A stretch of 64,000 bases of DNA from assembly GCA_963662605.1 (NCBI GenBank), contig OY759785.1, positions 1 to 64,000 on the forward strand, in the 5' to 3' direction. The stretch's first letter is position 1, and each line of letters opens with the position of its first letter. The position numbers and the translations under genes are program-made. The notes below the pieces were generated by a model. It saw nothing but the letters and a program-made list of their open reading frames with translations. It had not been told where the DNA came from and did not search any database. Positions 44,501-53,407 of this stretch are shown here, in pieces. The DNA comes from G963662605 sp963662605. Lineage in GTDB: Bacteria > Bacteroidota > Ignavibacteria > Ignavibacteriales > Ignavibacteriaceae.

Positions 44501-47500
44501 GCTATTGCCCCGACCGGTATGGTGAACACGCTATCATCATTTGTATAGCCTTCACGGAAAATTTCAGTTGATAACGTGTATGCAGTATTCGGACTAGCAT
44601 TTTCGAAACTGAATTTACCCGTTGAGTCCGTCGTTGCCGTAATGATTGTTTGATCCGAAATAGCTTTAACACCAACAGCAAACCCGAGTGCACTTCCTGC
44701 CTGATTTAAAACCGTTCCGGTTAATTTAACTGCACTGGCGGCAAGTTGAATGGTGAATGGTACATCAGTAATTTGTAATGAAGACGAAGCAACATATGAT
44801 GTTTTCGATACATTTACCGTATATGCTCCGGAGACAAGTTCGGTAATTGAAAAAGCACCATTCATATCGGTGGTTGTCGAACCGGCACCGCCGTCACCTT
44901 TTATTGATACTAATGCTCCTTGAATACTGACTCCCGCCGCATTTTTGATAGTTCCGCTTATTACAGCGGCATTTTTTATCAGATCGCTGATATTCGCCGT
45001 TGCATTCACCGCTGACACTATCAGTCCGGCACGCACTTGGGTCTTTGAAGTATATTTATCTTTCTGAACATATACGACAAAGCCGCTCAAAGGTAAAGGA
45101 GAAATCTGATATGCGCCTGTTGCATCAGAGATTGCAGAATATGTTTTCGAAGCAACTGTATCAATGGCGTAAACAGTCGCGGCTTGAATGGCGTTTCCGC
45201 CGGAGTCTTTTACATATCCGCTAATTTTTCCTACCAGGGCATTAATTGTTACATTCAGAGTTTTTGCGCTTCCATCCGCGATGCTGTAAGCAGAAATAAT
45301 ATTGCTTTCGTATCCGGATTTTTGAACCCTGACTTTATAAACGTCACCGATTAATTGTTGTATTGTATATGAACCATCCGAGCCGGTATTTGCCGTGCCT
45401 CCGGAAGAAGAACTTTCCAAAGTAACTACAGCTCCGGCAACTTTAGCCCCGTTGTTGTCAATAACAACACCGGATAATATTGCATAATTTGGATTTACGG
45501 TGAAATTAACACCGGTCAATGTTTGACCTAAAGCAACACTCACCACCGTACTATCCTTCGTATAACCGGGGTATTTTGTTTTCAGTTTTACTGTACCGGT
45601 CAACGAACCGATTGAATATTCACCACTCAGATTCGAAGTTGTACTGTCGCTCAAGGCTCCTGTAGTATTATTATAAATATATACTCGTACGTTCGGTACC
45701 GCGGTCAATTTGCTATCGGTAATCTTTCCCGAGATTATGGCTGGAACCGGATTTAGAGATACATTAACCACTTTAGTACTTTTAGCGGATAGAGTCTCGG
45801 TAGTTGATGATACGGTCGAGTAGCCGGTTGCGGCAACTGTCACACTATACGAAGCGCCGGCAGGAACCCCTGCGAAAAACTCTCCGCTTATGTTGCTTGT
45901 CGTTGAGAAGGAAACAGAGGCATCCTGTACTTGCCTTACCGTAATTGCTGCACCCGATAAAACCTGATTGCCTGAAGAAACAACGCCACTGATTGTCGCT
46001 TTATTCTCAACAAGCGAATAGTTGTGATTAGCGCTGATTTGTCCAACTCCGACATAAAAACTGTCTTTGGCAGAGCTGATGAATCCTGATTTTGATGCAA
46101 CCAAAACATATGTGCCTGCCTGAACGCTGAAACCAAATGTTCCATTAGCGTCCGTTGTCGTTGTTAAGGTTTGGGTTCCTTTTGTCGCGGTAATTGTTGC
46201 ATTTGCAAGAGTGAGTCCCAAGCTGCTTACAGCTCCGGTTATTGTGCTGGCATTCGGAGACAATACAAAATTTATACCTGACAAACTTTGCCCCATACTG
46301 ACCACAATAGTATCAGTGGATGGAGTAACATAATTCGCTTTGGTTACCGTAAGAATATGTGTGCCTGCGGGAAGGCTGAGCAGGTAGCTTCCGGTGGCTA
46401 AAGAGGTTGTGGAAACAGTTCCGTTGCTGATAACTGCACCTTCTAATGAAGTCCCTCCGGTTGCGGTAATGACACCTGCCACCGAAGACGGATTCGGCGT
46501 GAGTGTAAAATTAATATCCGTAACTGTCTGCCCGACTGTAACGGTTACTTGTTTAATGCCTGATGAAGTGTATCCCGCCGAGGCAGTAGAGATGGTGAAT
46601 GTACCACTGCTTAAGTTAAGGAGAAACTGCCCATTTGAACCGGTAACAACAGATACTGGCTGGCCGCTTGTTGGTGTGGCCGTAACTGTTACGCCTGCGA
46701 AAGTTACCAGATTGCTTTGCGTTCCCGAATAAACGACACGTGACACCGTACCAGTTACCTGATTTGCACGTGGTGTTAATATCAGGTTTTGATTCGTCTT
46801 ATTGTCTCCGCTCGCGAGGATAACCTTTGTCGGGACAGGACTAACGAAACCGGATTTACTTGTCTCCAAAGTCCATGTGCCAGATGAGAGGTTAAATGAA
46901 TACGAACCTGTTCCATCAGAAATGGCTTCCTGTACCACAATTCCGTTTGATACTTTAACCGAGGCAAGCTGCACCGCGCTGCCGGCATCGTTAAGCGTCT
47001 TTCCGGAAATTGTCGCAATATCTAATGTTAAAACAAACGCTTTTGATATGGTCAACTGTCCCTGATCCACCGTCACGGTGGTAACAGCCGGTGAGAGATA
47101 TCCTGCCTTGCTTACGGTGATTTTGTACGTACCTTGCGGTATATTTAGACTAAAGGTACCTGAAGATGATGTTGTGGTGGTATGTACAGCATTGGTAAAA
47201 ACGTTAAGTAATTGTACTGATGCGCCCGACACAGACGCCCCTTTATTATCAACCGTGCTGCCTGAAAGTGTTGACGGGTACGGACGAACATAAAGAATTA
47301 CAAGTGTCGTATCCGTTCCGCCAGTTATGGAAGCAGTAAAAGTTGAATCAAAGAAATCTGATTTTTTTGCCGTAAATTGATAATTGCCTGATGGGAGACT
47401 ATCGTACAGCGCTACTCCATTCGATACAATGTATGGAACAGACGGCGCATATCCTCCGGTCGTAGAACTGACCTGCACCTGATAGTTCGTCAACATATTC

Positions 47501-48654
47501 TGATTCAAAGAATTTAGCATTAATACTTTAAATCTGCTCATAGGAACAACATAATTAAAAATGCGGCTGACGCTGGCGTTACCCGCACCCGTTGCCGTGT
47601 TCGGTATTACAAGCCAAACATATTTACCGTTGTATAAATTAGCCTTGGCATTAAAGTCCAACTGCGTGTTTGTTGTTGACCCGCTCCACACCGGCAAATC
47701 AATAGACTGATTTGTTCCGTTAAACTGCGATACTCTGTTGAACAGGTACACCGTATAGCTATTTGCATTTGTTACGGGATCCCATTGAAAACGTATAGTG
47801 GATGCGCCTTGAATAACCGCGCTGTCAAGCGGAGTTGCCAAATTGGGGGCAGCGATTACTGCTTCACTTTTATAGGTGAAATTTACAATACCGCCGAAAG
47901 TAGAACTGGCGAAAGCAACATCTGAAGCATCATACATGTTTAGGATGGTGTAATAGTAGGTATTACCCGGAAAAAGTGGAATTGCAAATTTGGTGAAGGG
48001 TGAGCTCGGACTAAGTGTGCCGTATAGGGCCGAAGTTCCGGTTGCAATGTAATCCCAAACAATATTTGCTCCCTGAACTACCGGATTGTTTGTCACAGAA
48101 TCCGTTCGAACAACAAAAGGCGTGCTGGAGCAAATGATCCAATAGGCGGGAACACCGGGAACTGCATTCCATTGAAACAATGGAGTCCCCGCGGTCGTTG
48201 TTCCTCTTGGCGATGTGGCTGAGGCCGCTGTTGGTGATTCAACTGCGAATTGTATCTCATTCGAATATCCGACAGAGGTACTCGCAGCTGCATCGGACTG
48301 AATGCCGGCAAGCGTTTTTGCAGTGGAGTTTGTTACTATTCCGTAATATTTACCCGTAGATAAGGAGGGCACGAGTGCAGATGGAGTAAAGGAGCCGCTC
48401 GTGCCGGAGACGGAAACTTCGGCAAGGTTGTAATTACCTGTGGAAGTACCAATCCGGAATTTCGTTCCGGAAAATTGCGGAGCCCATTTAAGCCGGACTG
48501 TATCGCTGGCGGCAAAAAAGAGTCTCGTGGATAGCGTAGTCTGCCCCGCGTCTTTAATCATCGTCGGCTGCAATATAATATTGGACTGCTGGGAGAATGA
48601 TATTGAGGTGAGCAGAAAAATTGTAAGACAGAGGGAAAGGTATCTCGCCTTCAT
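41530..48654 (-). CDS. Giant secreted surface protein with about 16 carboxypeptidase-regulatory-like repeats and a T9SS sorting domain
   Basis: A 2374-residue exported protein. The signal peptide ends near SISFSQ. Residues 30-450 hold fibronectin/Ig-like folds (FRIGTSTGNYNLAEVSV, then IRFQWDPVTNANSYTVYLFN). Residues ~460-1835 are about sixteen tandem CPD-like domains of 80-90 residues, each with a GTV...A.V...T...G.F...L..G.Y.V...GY pattern. Residues ~1840-2260 contain BIG-type Ig-like folds (SLTWSISPEGAGTIDSSG). The last ~100 residues (VLPNPFSPGVSPVKIGY, later GDIVRTILKDD and ITWDGKTDDGYDALNGRY) are a FlgD-like sorting tail. The likely role is adhesion or a surface filament. It leads an operon with PorV-like and barrel proteins. 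AGGA lies seven bases upstream of the ATG. Confidence 0.8.
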   Translation of the reverse strand: MKARYLSLCLTIFLLTSISFSQQSNIILQPTMIKDAGQTTLSTRLFFAASDTVRLKWAPQFSGTKFRIGTSTGNYNLAEVSVSGTSGSFTPSALVPSLSTGKYYGIVTNSTAKTLAGIQSDAAASTSVGYSNEIQFAVESPTAASATSPRGTTTAGTPLFQWNAVPGVPAYWIICSSTPFVVRTDSVTNNPVVQGANIVWDYIATGTSALYGTLSPSSPFTKFAIPLFPGNTYYYTILNMYDASDVAFASSTFGGIVNFTYKSEAVIAAPNLATPLDSAVIQGASTIRFQWDPVTNANSYTVYLFNRVSQFNGTNQSIDLPVWSGSTTNTQLDFNAKANLYNGKYVWLVIPNTATGAGNASVSRIFNYVVPMSRFKVLMLNSLNQNMLTNYQVQVSSTTGGYAPSVPYIVSNGVALYDSLPSGNYQFTAKKSDFFDSTFTASITGGTDTTLVILYVRPYPSTLSGSTVDNKGASVSGASVQLLNVFTNAVHTTTTSSSGTFSLNIPQGTYKITVSKAGYLSPAVTTVTVDQGQLTISKAFVLTLDIATISGKTLNDAGSAVQLASVKVSNGIVVQEAISDGTGSYSFNLSSGTWTLETSKSGFVSPVPTKVILASGDNKTNQNLILTPRANQVTGTVSRVVYSGTQSNLVTFAGVTVTATPTSGQPVSVVTGSNGQFLLNLSSGTFTISTASAGYTSSGIKQVTVTVGQTVTDINFTLTPNPSSVAGVITATGGTSLEGAVISNGTVSTTSLATGSYLLSLPAGTHILTVTKANYVTPSTDTIVVSMGQSLSGINFVLSPNASTITGAVSSLGLTLANATITATKGTQTLTTTTDANGTFGFSVQAGTYVLVASKSGFISSAKDSFYVGVGQISANHNYSLVENKATISGVVSSGNQVLSGAAITVRQVQDASVSFSTTSNISGEFFAGVPAGASYSVTVAATGYSTVSSTTETLSAKSTKVVNVSLNPVPAIISGKITDSKLTAVPNVRVYIYNNTTGALSDSTTSNLSGEYSIGSLTGTVKLKTKYPGYTKDSTVVSVALGQTLTGVNFTVNPNYAILSGVVIDNNGAKVAGAVVTLESSSSGGTANTGSDGSYTIQQLIGDVYKVRVQKSGYESNIISAYSIADGSAKTLNVTINALVGKISGYVKDSGGNAIQAATVYAIDTVASKTYSAISDATGAYQISPLPLSGFVVYVQKDKYTSKTQVRAGLIVSAVNATANISDLIKNAAVISGTIKNAAGVSIQGALVSIKGDGGAGSTTTDMNGAFSITELVSGAYTVNVSKTSYVASSSLQITDVPFTIQLAASAVKLTGTVLNQAGSALGFAVGVKAISDQTIITATTDSTGKFSFENASPNTAYTLSTEIFREGYTNDDSVFTIPVGAIAHGPIPLKVQVNLSSISGNAGVSAATMYVRNTATAAEVTATTASNGSYAVKYLSNGTYTVTPVKAGYTFTPSSANVTLGVSENKIADFTSALNAGNLSVSVKDKNALALANASVTLISSDTLYQYSGLTTGAGAISFTDLPVKSYYFRVSKTGYSDYVKTISITKGATSTENVVLSKNNSTISGTVKSTAPLSKALVGAAVVCKYPATGQAFDTVSIAGGAFIKSNLPSGNALIIASMPGYVSDTIITTFSEAGEIKTNQLLELQPAFANLTGKVLYGANGLANVSVTAVASGNYTATSGSDGSFTFAALPIKTGLSDTTVYQISIGGADFLPQVKSVTFTNSQLGKDVSMSSFVIPSGKIDVTLTDGSTTLGGVGLTFVRPDGNVTQSITDGKGKFTTAAKLTAGIYKLSVVKEGYLIPSDAATSFILSSDTSTISRSIELRYQHTPLSSISAASAATVTVNYNAIASSYQAALYYTQGSNPEVAVTMTQNTSAKTLSAVIPATNSIASITYYIVIKELTGAALTYKSSAVTLIPEAVGVLTTVSYEPSIDNIVVRLNDTYSFKLIVKDGKNSALTDKFSGSSSPGVVSWEVSDTTAFKIVSSPADKTAAGFIPLKTGTYKLTAVVALNGTIVRAAATITVGNISLKNILVSSPYSIVSNKVQGIQFSYAGTDTSSKTVTLGKSLTWSISPEGAGTIDSSGFFVPVDSTYIGLVTVTATDKLGGKAGINDVLLYADINSTTSTVLTNKQGMSLSITAGSVDFPIQLTLGRSQFGPGKKYYAPVGSDVSYVASDKQYIFQYSADRALVKNKLNNTASLILPVDESLRLFDGEKNVGYYDGDFNEWSVLTSTPVSDKLQAGLSILGEYSILTTNEPLGIQHAAVLPNPFSPGVSPVKIGYKLSTTKTQAHVTIMVFNVRGDIVRTILKDDAQFPGIYGPDPSMTPDSRKLITWDGKTDDGYDALNGRYIIRIQAKDPTGDVSKILPVVLIK

Positions 48655-49014
48655 ACAGGTCCTATTATTTTGTTTGGTATAATTTTCTAAACTATTTCAG
48701 AACGACGTTTTCCGGCCGGTTTTTTTTAGTTACCTATTCAACCGAAAAATATCACTGACATCGCATTTTTATTCGGAAGCACAAAATCAATAGATGCACT
48801 TATGTCGCGTATGATTGTCACATATAGACGACTCATTGCTCACTCAAATTATCGCCTGATTCCTGATTTGGAAATTTCACACCGATTCCCAAACCGGGGG
48901 GGATTCTAAGAATAAAATATAAAAAAAGTTTAACATTAAAAACAAATGGGAGATACGAAGCTTGTCCCCGTGCGTGAGAGCACACTATGCCAAAAGAGCG
49001 CAGAAATTTAAAAT
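48655..49014. other. Intergenic region upstream of the giant surface-protein gene
   Basis: About 360 nt without a credible gene. It should contain the promoter of the gene starting at 48654 (TAGTTTAG near 48690 on the minus strand is a near-match to TAnnTTTG). GTGC...GCAC near 48971 may pair; I cannot match it to any known riboswitch. Confidence 0.45.
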
Positions 49015-49047
49015 AAAAAAAGGATACGGAATTTCTCCCGTATCCTT
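49015..49047 (-). terminator. Rho-independent terminator of the multihaem cytochrome gene
   Basis: AAGGATACGG pairs with CCGTATCCTT across an 8-nt loop, followed on the minus strand by a T-run (A-run from 49015). It is 22 nt past the cytochrome stop codon. Confidence 0.88.
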
Positions 49048-49069
49048 AATTTTTAAGGAATCTCAAATG

Positions 49070-51199
49070 CTATTTCATCAACACCATTTTCTTCGACATC
49101 GTATAATTTTGAGATTCCATCTTATAGATGTAAATACCGCTCGCTACCTTGTTCCCGCGGGAATCGGCACCATTCCATACAACATTAAAGCTTCCTTGCT
49201 GTACGTACTGGTTGAATAATTCCTTAATCAGTGTTCCGGACGCGTCGTAAACCTTAACTTTCACCATTCCGGCTTGCGGAACAGAGAATTTAATCGTTGT
49301 GGACGGATTGAACGGATTCGGATAATTTTGTTCAAGCGAGTACTTCGTCGGCGCGAATGAAACATCTTTCTTCACGTCAACTGTTCCGCCCAAAGCTTTG
49401 ATAGTTCTGGTCAGAACGTCAACCGTAAAGGCAGTATTGTGTATACCATAGCTGCCGTCATTAACAACAAGCTGGTAATTCCAATAAGCTTTTTTGAGTC
49501 TGATCGAATCGCTTGATGCCTTGATCGCACTCCAGTTAATAACAAGAGCGCTGTCCGGACCGGTATGAGGTAATAAGAGAGCTACTTGTTTCAACAGTCC
49601 CTTTACTTCAGTCTGAACCGGCTGGATCTTTCCGTTGCCGTCATAATCTGCACTGGCGAGGAAAGTATCAAAAGAGTCAATGGTATGACAGCCCTGGCAA
49701 ACTTTTACGTTCTGGAAGTTTGTGGCTTCGTTACGCATGTGCCAGCTGTGACCGCCGATTTTATTATAATTGTCATGATCGGATGTATCGGCCGTTGCGG
49801 ACATGTGGCATGTTACGCAAGCATCTGCTAACACATCTTTGTGCATGCCGTTTGCGTAAGCTGAATCACCGTACATAAGCGCAGCATTTTCACCAAGCAG
49901 TTCATCTGTCTGTGATGTGTGGTGCGGACCCCATGTTGATGATATCGTTGTGTTTAACATTGCGACATTGTTTTTTCTGGCCTTGTGGCAATTCATACAG
50001 ATATTTCCCGTTCCACCGAGTCCACTATATGAAACACCGTTCGCCAATGTATCGCTTCCGGCTGGAGGTGTGCGGAGCTGGTGCAAGTTGCCGTTACCAT
50101 GTTGATCGTGGCAGGTTGCACAAGTAATGCCGATGTGATCTTTCAATTTATAAGCCGAGAAATCTTTTGCAACGCCCTTGGTGAAGGCCACAAATCCGTT
50201 GCCGTCATGGCAGCGAATGCAGGCATCCAAGTTGTAGGTAGTGGTCGTATTGTTTTTTGCAAAACTTGATGTCCAAACTGTAGACGCATGCATTGAATTT
50301 CTGAACTGATCAGGTTCAGGATATCTTGGGGCGCTATCATGGCATTTGTCGCAAGTAGCATCATTCAAGGTTATCTGGATTGAACCCTTCCGGTCGCCTG
50401 ATGTGGAGGCATGTGAACTTCCGGCGCCGTGGCAGCTTTCGCAGCCGATAGTCGCCATATTAACCAAGCCTGAATACTTTGATTTCAGAGTATCCCATTT
50501 ACCGCTATTCGGCGTACCGATAGTCCAGCCTAATTTTGCGGCAATATCATCAAACCCGTTGTTGTTCACAACCAGATTTTGGTCGGAACCTGTGGTGTGG
50601 CATTTGTAACAACTTGTTCCAAAATGCGTCTGAGTTGAATCGGTGATTTTGCCTTTAAAACTTGTGGCGTGCATTGAGGAAGACCATTTGGAAAAAATGG
50701 CAGTCATACTTGCCGTAGTTCCCTGCGCATTGGTGTGGCATCCCATGCAACGCAAACCGGTACCGGAAACGCCGTCAAAATTTCCGACTCCAAGGTAAGT
50801 CGAGGCGTAAAGAGTGACCGTGTCGGTGTTTGTGCCGGATGCGGTAGTGATAGTTGCGGTAAGCTGATACTTACCGGCTGAATCAGCAAGGAACATAACA
50901 CTGTTTGTGCCATAGCTGATGAGTGCTGCAGCAGAACTCGTCGGCACCGTAATCAGGTTGTAAGAAACCGAGGTAACCGGTTTCTCAGTGTGCCCGACAG
51001 AATCCACGCCTTTTACGGAGAAGTAAGCATAAGTTCCCTTGGGAACGACTTTCAATCCCTGAGAAACGGAGTTGGTAGTCATGGCCTGTTTGGTCAACTG
51101 GGTCGGACTCATTCCGTTAATCACAATGAAAGACTTCTGAGCAAAAGCAAGGTTTGCTGCCAGAATGAAAACGAACAGATAAAGTAGTCTGTGGTTCAT
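49070..51199 (-). CDS. Nine-haem c-type cytochrome with a C-terminal T9SS sorting domain
   Basis: A 709-residue secreted cytochrome. The signal peptide ends at LAFAQ (about residue 21), followed by an Ig-like domain (residues ~60-130). Nine CxxCH haem sites then lie between about residues 150 and 505: CMGCH, CYKCH, CESCH, CDKCH, CIRCH, CATCH, CMNCH, CVTCH and CQGCH. The C-terminal ~90 residues (YSLEQNYPNPFNPSTTIKFS, then VYDASGTLIKEL and GIYIYKM) are a textbook type A sorting domain. The protein should end up on the cell surface or outside the cell, where it could carry electrons to external acceptors or serve in nitrogen- or sulfur-compound chemistry; the number of sites does not identify the acceptor. 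Many His residues outside CxxCH could be distal ligands. Terminator at 49015. Confidence 0.9.
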   Translation of the reverse strand: MNHRLLYLFVFILAANLAFAQKSFIVINGMSPTQLTKQAMTTNSVSQGLKVVPKGTYAYFSVKGVDSVGHTEKPVTSVSYNLITVPTSSAAALISYGTNSVMFLADSAGKYQLTATITTASGTNTDTVTLYASTYLGVGNFDGVSGTGLRCMGCHTNAQGTTASMTAIFSKWSSSMHATSFKGKITDSTQTHFGTSCYKCHTTGSDQNLVVNNNGFDDIAAKLGWTIGTPNSGKWDTLKSKYSGLVNMATIGCESCHGAGSSHASTSGDRKGSIQITLNDATCDKCHDSAPRYPEPDQFRNSMHASTVWTSSFAKNNTTTTYNLDACIRCHDGNGFVAFTKGVAKDFSAYKLKDHIGITCATCHDQHGNGNLHQLRTPPAGSDTLANGVSYSGLGGTGNICMNCHKARKNNVAMLNTTISSTWGPHHTSQTDELLGENAALMYGDSAYANGMHKDVLADACVTCHMSATADTSDHDNYNKIGGHSWHMRNEATNFQNVKVCQGCHTIDSFDTFLASADYDGNGKIQPVQTEVKGLLKQVALLLPHTGPDSALVINWSAIKASSDSIRLKKAYWNYQLVVNDGSYGIHNTAFTVDVLTRTIKALGGTVDVKKDVSFAPTKYSLEQNYPNPFNPSTTIKFSVPQAGMVKVKVYDASGTLIKELFNQYVQQGSFNVVWNGADSRGNKVASGIYIYKMESQNYTMSKKMVLMK

Positions 51200-51264
51200 A
51201 TTGTATTGCTATTTATTTATGAATAAATGTACAGCCTTTGGGAATATAGCATCAAATATCGTTC

Positions 51265-51272
51265 CAAATTTA
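51265..51272 (-). promoter_or_regulatory. Candidate -7 promoter box for the multihaem cytochrome
   Basis: TAAATTTG on the minus strand matches TAnnTTTG. It lies about 65 nt before the start codon; TTA rather than TTG is found near the expected -33 position. Confidence 0.35.
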
Positions 51273-51491
51273 GCAACTATTTCATATTGTAATTTTTTGC
51301 GTTTTTGAAGTTTTGTGATAAGTCAATTTTGCGGATTCGAGAAATGTTTCCATGAAGCAATAAATGCTTTGTAATAACCAATACTTTGCTGTGGCAATTA
51401 ATCATGGTGGCAATTGTGCCGATTGCCACTTTCGCTCATTCATCTGTTAAAAATAATTGTTCAAATATGTCGTAAATAAACTAAAGATTGT

Positions 51492-51499
51492 TATATTTG
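51492..51499 (+). promoter_or_regulatory. Candidate -7 promoter box for the histidine kinase
   Basis: TATATTTG matches TAnnTTTG and lies 90 nt upstream of the preferred ATG at 51589. No -33 TTG is seen at the ideal spacing. Confidence 0.35.
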
Positions 51500-51588
51500 A
51501 GTAAATTATACTAATTCTCATATTCAAGAGCCCGCCGTTTTATCACAAAAATATGATTCGGTGGGTTATGCTGTCTGAAAGGATAAAG

Positions 51589-53379
51589 ATGCAAAAATTA
51601 TCGAAGGAATTGTCCCTGATTGGAGACATTTCTTATGTGCTGGATAAAAACTTCACCATAGTTAGCTGCCACACAGTAGATGATTTGCATACAGAGTTAT
51701 TTGTGGGATTAACCTCAGGGACAAATTTTCTTCAGGCGCTTGGATTGTCAGCCAAAAAAGAGCAAATAGAATTAGAACTGAAGAACATCGGAAAAGCAAG
51801 CGAACAGATCACCTTTTCCGGCAACGATGTGTTAGTTGAAATAATCACTCTTTCAAAATCGGACTCCTCAAAATATTTTACCTACCTTAATGTTGTAAAA
51901 TCAAACGCATCCGGCGAGAAACTGCACATTACATCCGAAATGTTGGACGGCTTTTTTTGGCAGTCCTCCAGTCCCATTAAAGAAACTGAAGTTGTTTATT
52001 CACCGGGCATTACTGCCCTCACCGGATATTACCCCGTAGAAATTGAAAAACTTACCGGTAAGTATTTATCTATTATATTCTATGAAGACTCGTCATATGT
52101 TTTGAGGCAAACGACAGAGTTTTTACAGGATTCTTCCATCCGGTCGTTTGAATTAATCTACCGCATCATCCATAAAGACGGAAGCATACGATGGGTTAAG
52201 GAAAATATCCGCGCAGCCGATAATATAGACAGCAAAACACCGTTGTACGTCGGTATTGTGGCGGACATAACAAAGGTTAAGGAACAGGAAATCAAAGCTA
52301 TTGAGTCCGAAGCTAAACTTGTTGAAATTAATCAAGCAAAAGACCGTTTTATCAACATTCTTTCGCATGACCTCCGGGCTCCTTTTACCAGCATTCTCGG
52401 ATTCGCGGAAATTCTTCTGAACGAAACCAACCTGCCCGCAAAAGAAAAAACAGAATATTTAAATTACATTTACGAGGCCTCGCAAAATCAGCTTCAGTTT
52501 ATCAGCTATCTGTTGGACTGGTCAAGACTGCGTACCGGAACTTTAAAAATCGCGGCAAGGCGCATTCAGGCTCAGGCGCTGATTTATAATTGCGTTTCCA
52601 TTCTTACGGGTAACGCTATCCGGAAAAATATTCAGCTTAATATTGATGCCCCGGACACGCTGTACATTCAGGCTGATGAACGCCTGACAACACAAGTGAT
52701 TTTAAATCTTCTCAGCAACGCTCTGAAATTTTCCTATGAGAACAGCACGATTGAGATTAGCGCACTGAAATTTAATGACGCGCAGGTGGAAATCGTCGTG
52801 AAAGACTACGGAGCTGGAATCGCGCCCGAGGATCAGTCAAAGATATTTTCTATCGAGAAAAACTATTCAAAGGACGGCACAAAAGGCGAAAAAGGCAGCG
52901 GCTTCGGACTTGCACTCGTAAAGGAAATCATCACAAAACATGGCGGTGAAGTTTGGTTTTATTCCGATGTTGACAAAGGGAGCGAATTCCATTTTACCAT
53001 TCCCCTTCCTTCAAACACGGTTTTGCTCATCGAACATGATTCTGATATGGCGGCGTACCATTCGGCAATTATCAGGGACGGATTCCCTGAGTTTAATGTT
53101 TTTGTCGCCGAAAACGGATACGAAGCACTGAGCTCTATGGCATCGCAAATGCCGAATCTGATTATTACGAATCACGAAATGCCGCTCATGAGCGGAATTC
53201 AATTTATTGAGTCACTAAAAAAAGATGATGCCGAATCGAAAATTCCACTCATTGTCTTTGCTGAAGAACCATCTTCAGAAATAGAATCACAATATTATCG
53301 CCTGGGAACAGCCGCGGTCATTAGTACAACCGCCGAGAAGTCGGAGTTTGTTGATGCGCTCAGAAAAATATTGCGATAA
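51589..53379 (+). CDS. Hybrid sensor histidine kinase with a PAS domain and a degenerate receiver
   Basis: A 596-residue soluble kinase without membrane segments. A PAS-like region of residues ~10-110 and a PAS/PAC domain at ~120-230 (FELIYRIIHKDGSIRWVKE) precede the HisKA helix with His260 in NILSHDLRAPF. The ATPase domain has the N box (VILNLLSNALKFS), the G1 box (VKDYGAGIAPEDQ) and the G2 box (GSGFGLALVKEI). A C-terminal receiver fold follows, but the phospho-acceptor Asp is Asn528 (IITNHEMP) and the conserved Lys after strand 5 is not seen (STTAEK). The kinase should be active, but the receiver cannot be phosphorylated in the usual way. The ATG at 51589 has AAGG six bases upstream; an upstream ATG at 51553 is less good. 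Confidence 0.88.
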   Translation: MQKLSKELSLIGDISYVLDKNFTIVSCHTVDDLHTELFVGLTSGTNFLQALGLSAKKEQIELELKNIGKASEQITFSGNDVLVEIITLSKSDSSKYFTYLNVVKSNASGEKLHITSEMLDGFFWQSSSPIKETEVVYSPGITALTGYYPVEIEKLTGKYLSIIFYEDSSYVLRQTTEFLQDSSIRSFELIYRIIHKDGSIRWVKENIRAADNIDSKTPLYVGIVADITKVKEQEIKAIESEAKLVEINQAKDRFINILSHDLRAPFTSILGFAEILLNETNLPAKEKTEYLNYIYEASQNQLQFISYLLDWSRLRTGTLKIAARRIQAQALIYNCVSILTGNAIRKNIQLNIDAPDTLYIQADERLTTQVILNLLSNALKFSYENSTIEISALKFNDAQVEIVVKDYGAGIAPEDQSKIFSIEKNYSKDGTKGEKGSGFGLALVKEIITKHGGEVWFYSDVDKGSEFHFTIPLPSNTVLLIEHDSDMAAYHSAIIRDGFPEFNVFVAENGYEALSSMASQMPNLIITNHEMPLMSGIQFIESLKKDDAESKIPLIVFAEEPSSEIESQYYRLGTAAVISTTAEKSEFVDALRKILR

Positions 53380-53407
53380 GTTTAACGGATTTTGAAATTT
53401 TAATTTT

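Larger units (their letters stand above)
51200..51588. other. Divergent intergenic region between the cytochrome and kinase genes
   Basis: About 390 nt, AT-rich, with no gene. It contains TAnnTTTG-type boxes for both directions (51265-51272 on the minus strand, 51492-51499 on the plus strand). I see no strong hairpin or repeat. Confidence 0.5.

Noticed and set aside
48655..49014. Possible riboswitch in the leader of the giant surface protein
   Set aside because: I found no conserved core of any riboswitch family I know; only weak stems are visible.
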